The position numbers were made by a program, and so were the translations under genes. Shown piece by piece: positions 6,938 to 8,563 of a stretch of DNA of 8,563 bases (the first letter of the stretch is position 1; every line of letters starts with the position of its first letter). The notes beneath the pieces were generated by a model, which saw nothing but the letters and a program-made list of their open reading frames with translations, was not told the DNA's origin and made no database searches. This stretch comes from Clostridia bacterium. Its GTDB lineage: Bacteria; Bacillota; Clostridia; Christensenellales; Borkfalkiaceae. The stretch is taken from the NCBI GenBank assembly GCA_029063275.1, contig JAIDOO010000055.1, positions 1 through 8,563 on the forward strand, read 5' to 3'.

Positions 6938-7051
6938 CGGCGCAAGCAAAACCGCGTTTTGCGCAATGCAACCCGAAAAAATTCGGACAGAGGGCGGGAA
7001 GCCCTTAAATCACGAGAATTATCGCGCGTACAATGGCGCGAAAATTTTGTG
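6938..7051 (+). other. Hairpin-rich 5' leader of yfbR, function unknown
   Basis: The untranslated leader can form four successive hairpins. GCAAAAC/GTTTTGC (6946-6962) has a 3-nt loop and competes with GCGCAA/TTGCGC (6940-6945 with 6959-6964). CCGAA/TTCGG spans 6973-6986. AGGGC/GCCCT spans 6991-7005. A long stem pairs 7011-7027 with 7036-7051 around loop 7028-7035. This last stem ends immediately before the AAGGAG (7052-7057) of yfbR. I see no T-tract terminator and no match to a riboswitch class I know, so any regulation would act on translation. Whether it is a sensor or simply a structured leader is open. Confidence 0.45.
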
Positions 7052-7061
7052 AAGGAGTATT

Positions 7062-7646
7062 ATGGCACACGATTTTTACGCATTTTTAGACAGAATGAAA
7101 TACATCAAGCGGTGGCAGTTAATGCGCTCCGTCCGTGAAGAAAACATTATGGAGCATTCCCAGCAGGTTGCGCTGTTCGCGCACGCGCTGTCGGTTATAA
7201 ATAACAAAATTTTCGGCGGCAACGTAAACGCGGAAAAGGCGGTGCTGTACGCCGTGTATCACGAGTGCAGTGAGGTTATGACGGGCGATATGCCCACGCC
7301 TATAAAATATTTCAACAATTCGATTCGCGGTGCTTACAAATCTATTGAAGAGCGCGCGGGCGAAAAGCTTTTGTCCACCTTACCCGAAGAGTTGCGGGGT
7401 GAAATTTCCAAAAGTCTGCAACCCGACGAAAACAGCGCGGAGTATGCGGTTATGAAAGCGGCGGACAGGCTTGCGGCGTACGTCAAATGTCTTGAAGAAC
7501 TGCGTTGCGGCAACTCCGAGTTTGCAAAAGCAAAAAAGAGCATTGAAAAGGATTTGCACGAGCGCAAAATGCCGGAGGTTGAGTACTTTATGGAAAACTT
7601 TATTGACAGCTTCCGTCTTTCTCTGGACGAACTGGAAGGAATATAA
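7062..7646 (+). CDS. yfbR: YfbR-type HD-domain 5'-deoxynucleotidase
   Basis: E. coli YfbR removes the 5' phosphate of deoxyribonucleoside monophosphates, helping to balance dNTP pools and supply dUMP salvage. This 194-aa protein aligns along its whole length with what I recall of that enzyme: the N-terminal KRWQLMRSVREENIMEHS at 16-33 (Arg17, Trp18, His32), FGGNVNAEKA at 51-60, TGDMPTPIKYFN at 74-85 (Asp76), KAADRLAAYVKCLEEL at 132-147 (Asp135) and a C-terminal FRLSLDEL. The metal-binding His-Asp pair that names the HD family reads His67-Glu68 here (YHECSEV), a conservative but notable change; Glu71 is kept. AAGGAG (7052-7057) is 4 nt before the ATG. The gene has its own promoter and a structured leader, and ends with two stop codons (TAATAA). 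A lipoprotein gene follows 30 nt later, probably in the same transcript. Confidence 0.93.
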   Translation: MAHDFYAFLDRMKYIKRWQLMRSVREENIMEHSQQVALFAHALSVINNKIFGGNVNAEKAVLYAVYHECSEVMTGDMPTPIKYFNNSIRGAYKSIEERAGEKLLSTLPEELRGEISKSLQPDENSAEYAVMKAADRLAAYVKCLEELRCGNSEFAKAKKSIEKDLHERKMPEVEYFMENFIDSFRLSLDELEGI

Positions 7647-7676
7647 TAAAGCCTCAAGCAAAGCAGGAGGGGGAAT

Positions 7677-8120
7677 ATGATTTTAAAAAGGGCGGCAACG
7701 TCGGGGATTTTTGCGTGTCTTTTAATATTGGCGGCAAGCTTTTTTTGTGCTTGCAGTAAGCCTATAACATATCCGTTTTTGCACGATACTGATCAAATCA
7801 TCGAAATAAGAATAGTTGCTATAAAAAGTGATAGAGACTATACTACCGGTGATTTTGAGTATGATATTCTGGCTGAAATAGAGGACAGGGATAGTTTTAT
7901 AGAGCGGTTCAAGCAGATAAAATTCCACCGTTTTTTGATAGGTGATCCCACTGAATTATATGATGGAAAGGATGCAATATTAATCTATTATGAAAACGGC
8001 GATCACGAATATGTGGGGCATTATGCGCAATCTATTGTAAAGAACAGCATATTTTATTTTGGCAAAGTAAATTGTAACAAAGCGCAATTTGAAGAGTTTA
8101 TCCAAGAGTGGATAGAGTAA
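7677..8120 (+). CDS. Putative lipoprotein of unknown function
   Basis: The 147-aa product is not one I recognise. It begins with a signal peptide: Lys4-Arg5, a hydrophobic stretch at 10-23, and a lipobox FCAC ending at Cys26, the likely lipidated residue; Phe at -3 is less usual. The mature ~120 residues are acidic and look alpha/beta, with a stretch ILIYYENGDHEYVGHY around 101-116 typical of paired strands, and a C-terminal helix FEEFIQEWIE. It should sit on the outer face of the membrane. AGGAGG (7665-7670) is 6 nt before the ATG. From about 7780 on, the codons are visibly AT-richer (GAT, TAT, ATA, AAA) than in the neighbouring genes, which suggests a recently acquired or fast-evolving gene. 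It likely shares the yfbR transcript and ends at a strong terminator; no functional link to yfbR is evident. Confidence 0.75.
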   Translation: MILKRAATSGIFACLLILAASFFCACSKPITYPFLHDTDQIIEIRIVAIKSDRDYTTGDFEYDILAEIEDRDSFIERFKQIKFHRFLIGDPTELYDGKDAILIYYENGDHEYVGHYAQSIVKNSIFYFGKVNCNKAQFEEFIQEWIE

Positions 8121-8126
8121 AAAACT

Positions 8127-8160
8127 ACCCTGCGGAAAACTCCGCAGGGTTACTTTTTTT
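8127..8160. terminator. Bidirectional terminator after the lipoprotein gene
   Basis: ACCCTGCGGA (8127-8136) and TCCGCAGGGT (8141-8150) form a perfect 10-bp stem with the loop AAAC. On the + strand it is followed by T7 (8154-8160). On the - strand the run of A at 8119-8124 becomes T6. It can therefore end both the yfbR-lipoprotein transcript and the - strand transcript coming from the right edge. Confidence 0.92.
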
Positions 8161-8315
8161 ATTAAGTTTTGATTTTTTGAGATCGCCTCCCGACGGGCTG
8201 ATTTGAAGCTTTGTCGAGTTGTCCTCTTGCAGTGATTTTTCCCGGTACTAAATTACACTGCGCACTTTTTTCCGTTTGGGAATCAGACCTCACGAGTAAA
8301 CTTGTACATCGGAGT

Positions 8316-8363
8316 TTACCTTCCTTTCACTTCGTTAGTTCTTGCAAAGAAGAGTCTTTTCAT
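8316..8363 (-). CDS. Possible 15-codon leader peptide ORF inside the - strand RNA
   Basis: An ATG at 8363-8361 is preceded by a perfect AAGGAGG (8377-8371) with 7-nt spacing and encodes MKRLFFARTNEVKGR before a TAA at 8318-8316. The stop codon lies inside the GUAAACU segment that can pair with AGUUUAC on either side. A leader peptide whose translation decides RNA folding is one reading; a purine-rich segment of a structured RNA that merely resembles a ribosome site is another. Two smaller ORFs lie nearby: MKYK (8464-8450, AAGAGG 8 nt upstream) and MYKFTREV (8309-8283). Confidence 0.3.
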   Translation of the reverse strand: MKRLFFARTNEVKGR

Positions 8364-8532
8364 ACTCTTACCTCCTTGAACTTTTTCCCTTATCATATAG
8401 AAGCGGTGTAAACTTTTTTTAAATTTTAACCCTTGACCCGCTTTCGCGGCTACTTATATTTCATATAGCTTACCTCTTGGATTAATGTTGGTACCTAACA
8501 TTTTTTGTAAGTTATTTTCTTTTTGTACCTTC

Positions 8533-8560
8533 ATTATAGCACGGTTTTGGGCTTTGTCAA
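8533..8560 (-). promoter_or_regulatory. Near-consensus promoter of the right-edge - strand transcript
   Basis: On the - strand, a perfect TTGACA (8560-8555) and a perfect TATAAT (8538-8533) are separated by 16 bp, with a TG at the extended -10 position (TGCTATAAT). Transcription should start near 8526. This is the best promoter match in the window, although no protein-coding gene follows it. Confidence 0.85.
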
Positions 8561-8563
8561 TAC

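Larger units (their letters stand above)
8121..8526 (-). ncRNA. Candidate ~400-nt structured RNA or small-peptide transcript
   Basis: A near-consensus promoter at the right edge and the bidirectional terminator at 8127-8150 define a - strand transcript of about 400 nt. No - strand ORF in it is longer than about 15 codons. Visible hairpins in the RNA are AAUGUU/AACAUU (8502-8497 with 8489-8484), CCGC-GAAA-GCGG (8449-8438, a GNRA tetraloop), AAGAGU/ACUCUU around 8370-8350, GUAAACU/AGUUUAC (8319-8313 with 8302-8296), and GCAGUG/CACUGC (8261-8256 with 8234-8229). A second AGUUUAC copy (8414-8408) could compete for the same partner. Two purine-rich Shine-Dalgarno-plus-ATG sites occur. I looked for hallmarks of RNase P RNA, tmRNA, SRP RNA and riboswitch classes I know and found none. 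A known family I cannot recall, such as the raiA-motif RNA, is not excluded. The region 8161-8563 holds nothing else I can support. Confidence 0.5.

Noticed and set aside
8211..8411. 66-residue + strand ORF near the right end
   Set aside because: It lacks a Shine-Dalgarno and promoter, its sequence is low-complexity (Ser/Phe/Leu) with no domain, and it lies antisense to the candidate RNA with its purine-rich sites.
8484..8506. AATGTT/AACATT hairpin followed by T-run on the + strand as a terminator
   Set aside because: The stem is only 6 bp and AT-rich, and no + strand transcript is evident there after the strong terminator at 8127-8160; it is better explained as the first hairpin of the - strand RNA.
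8121..8526. RNase P RNA, tmRNA or SRP RNA as identity of the right-edge transcript
   Set aside because: The size would fit RNase P RNA or tmRNA, but the hallmark segments I know (GAGGAAAGTCC for RNase P, the GGAAGGAAGCAGCC-like SRP loop, the tRNA-like ends of tmRNA) are not seen.
1..8563. CRISPR array, insertion sequence, tRNA or rRNA genes
   Set aside because: No regularly spaced repeats, transposase-like ORFs or terminal inverted repeats, and no tRNA cloverleaf or rRNA-like sequence was seen on either strand.

Overview
The window looks like chromosomal DNA from a Gram-positive, low-to-moderate GC bacterium, most likely an uncultivated member of the Clostridia (Bacillota). This rests on three observations. 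The gene order pyrH-frr-uppS-cdsA-dxr-rseP is the classic Bacillota arrangement. Most genes have strong Shine-Dalgarno sites and near-consensus sigma-A promoters. A TPP riboswitch of the transcription-terminating type controls a ThiT-type (ECF) thiamine transporter. No species can be named from the sequence alone.

Left part (1-5415, + strand): a housekeeping block. An extended -10 promoter drives pyrH (UMP kinase), frr (ribosome recycling factor), uppS (undecaprenyl-PP synthase) and cdsA (CDP-diacylglycerol synthase). A long 24-bp hairpin with a T-tract separates cdsA from dxr (MEP pathway). dxr seems to have its own promoter, placed so close to the ATG that the mRNA would be leaderless. dxr is followed, with a 1-nt overlap, by rseP (site-2 membrane protease). 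The genes link nucleotide supply, translation recycling, isoprenoid precursor and carrier synthesis, phospholipid synthesis and envelope stress proteolysis. The block ends at a bidirectional terminator shared with the convergent thiT gene.

Middle part (5420-7646): thiT on the - strand encodes a 397-aa protein whose C-terminal half is the thiamine-binding S component. Its N-terminal ~200 residues are extra membrane segments. Its leader holds a clear TPP riboswitch and a terminator. The divergent + strand gene is yfbR (HD-domain 5'-deoxynucleotidase), with a ~150-nt hairpin-rich leader of unknown function. The two promoters are back to back, with their -35 boxes directly abutting.

Right part (7677-8563): an AT-richer putative lipoprotein gene lies downstream of yfbR and ends in a second bidirectional terminator. 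From the right edge a near-perfect - strand promoter would produce a ~400-nt transcript running to that same terminator. This transcript has no long ORF, many hairpins, and several tiny ORFs, two of them with good ribosome-binding sites. It is the best candidate for something undescribed: a structured non-coding RNA or a small-peptide/attenuator RNA.
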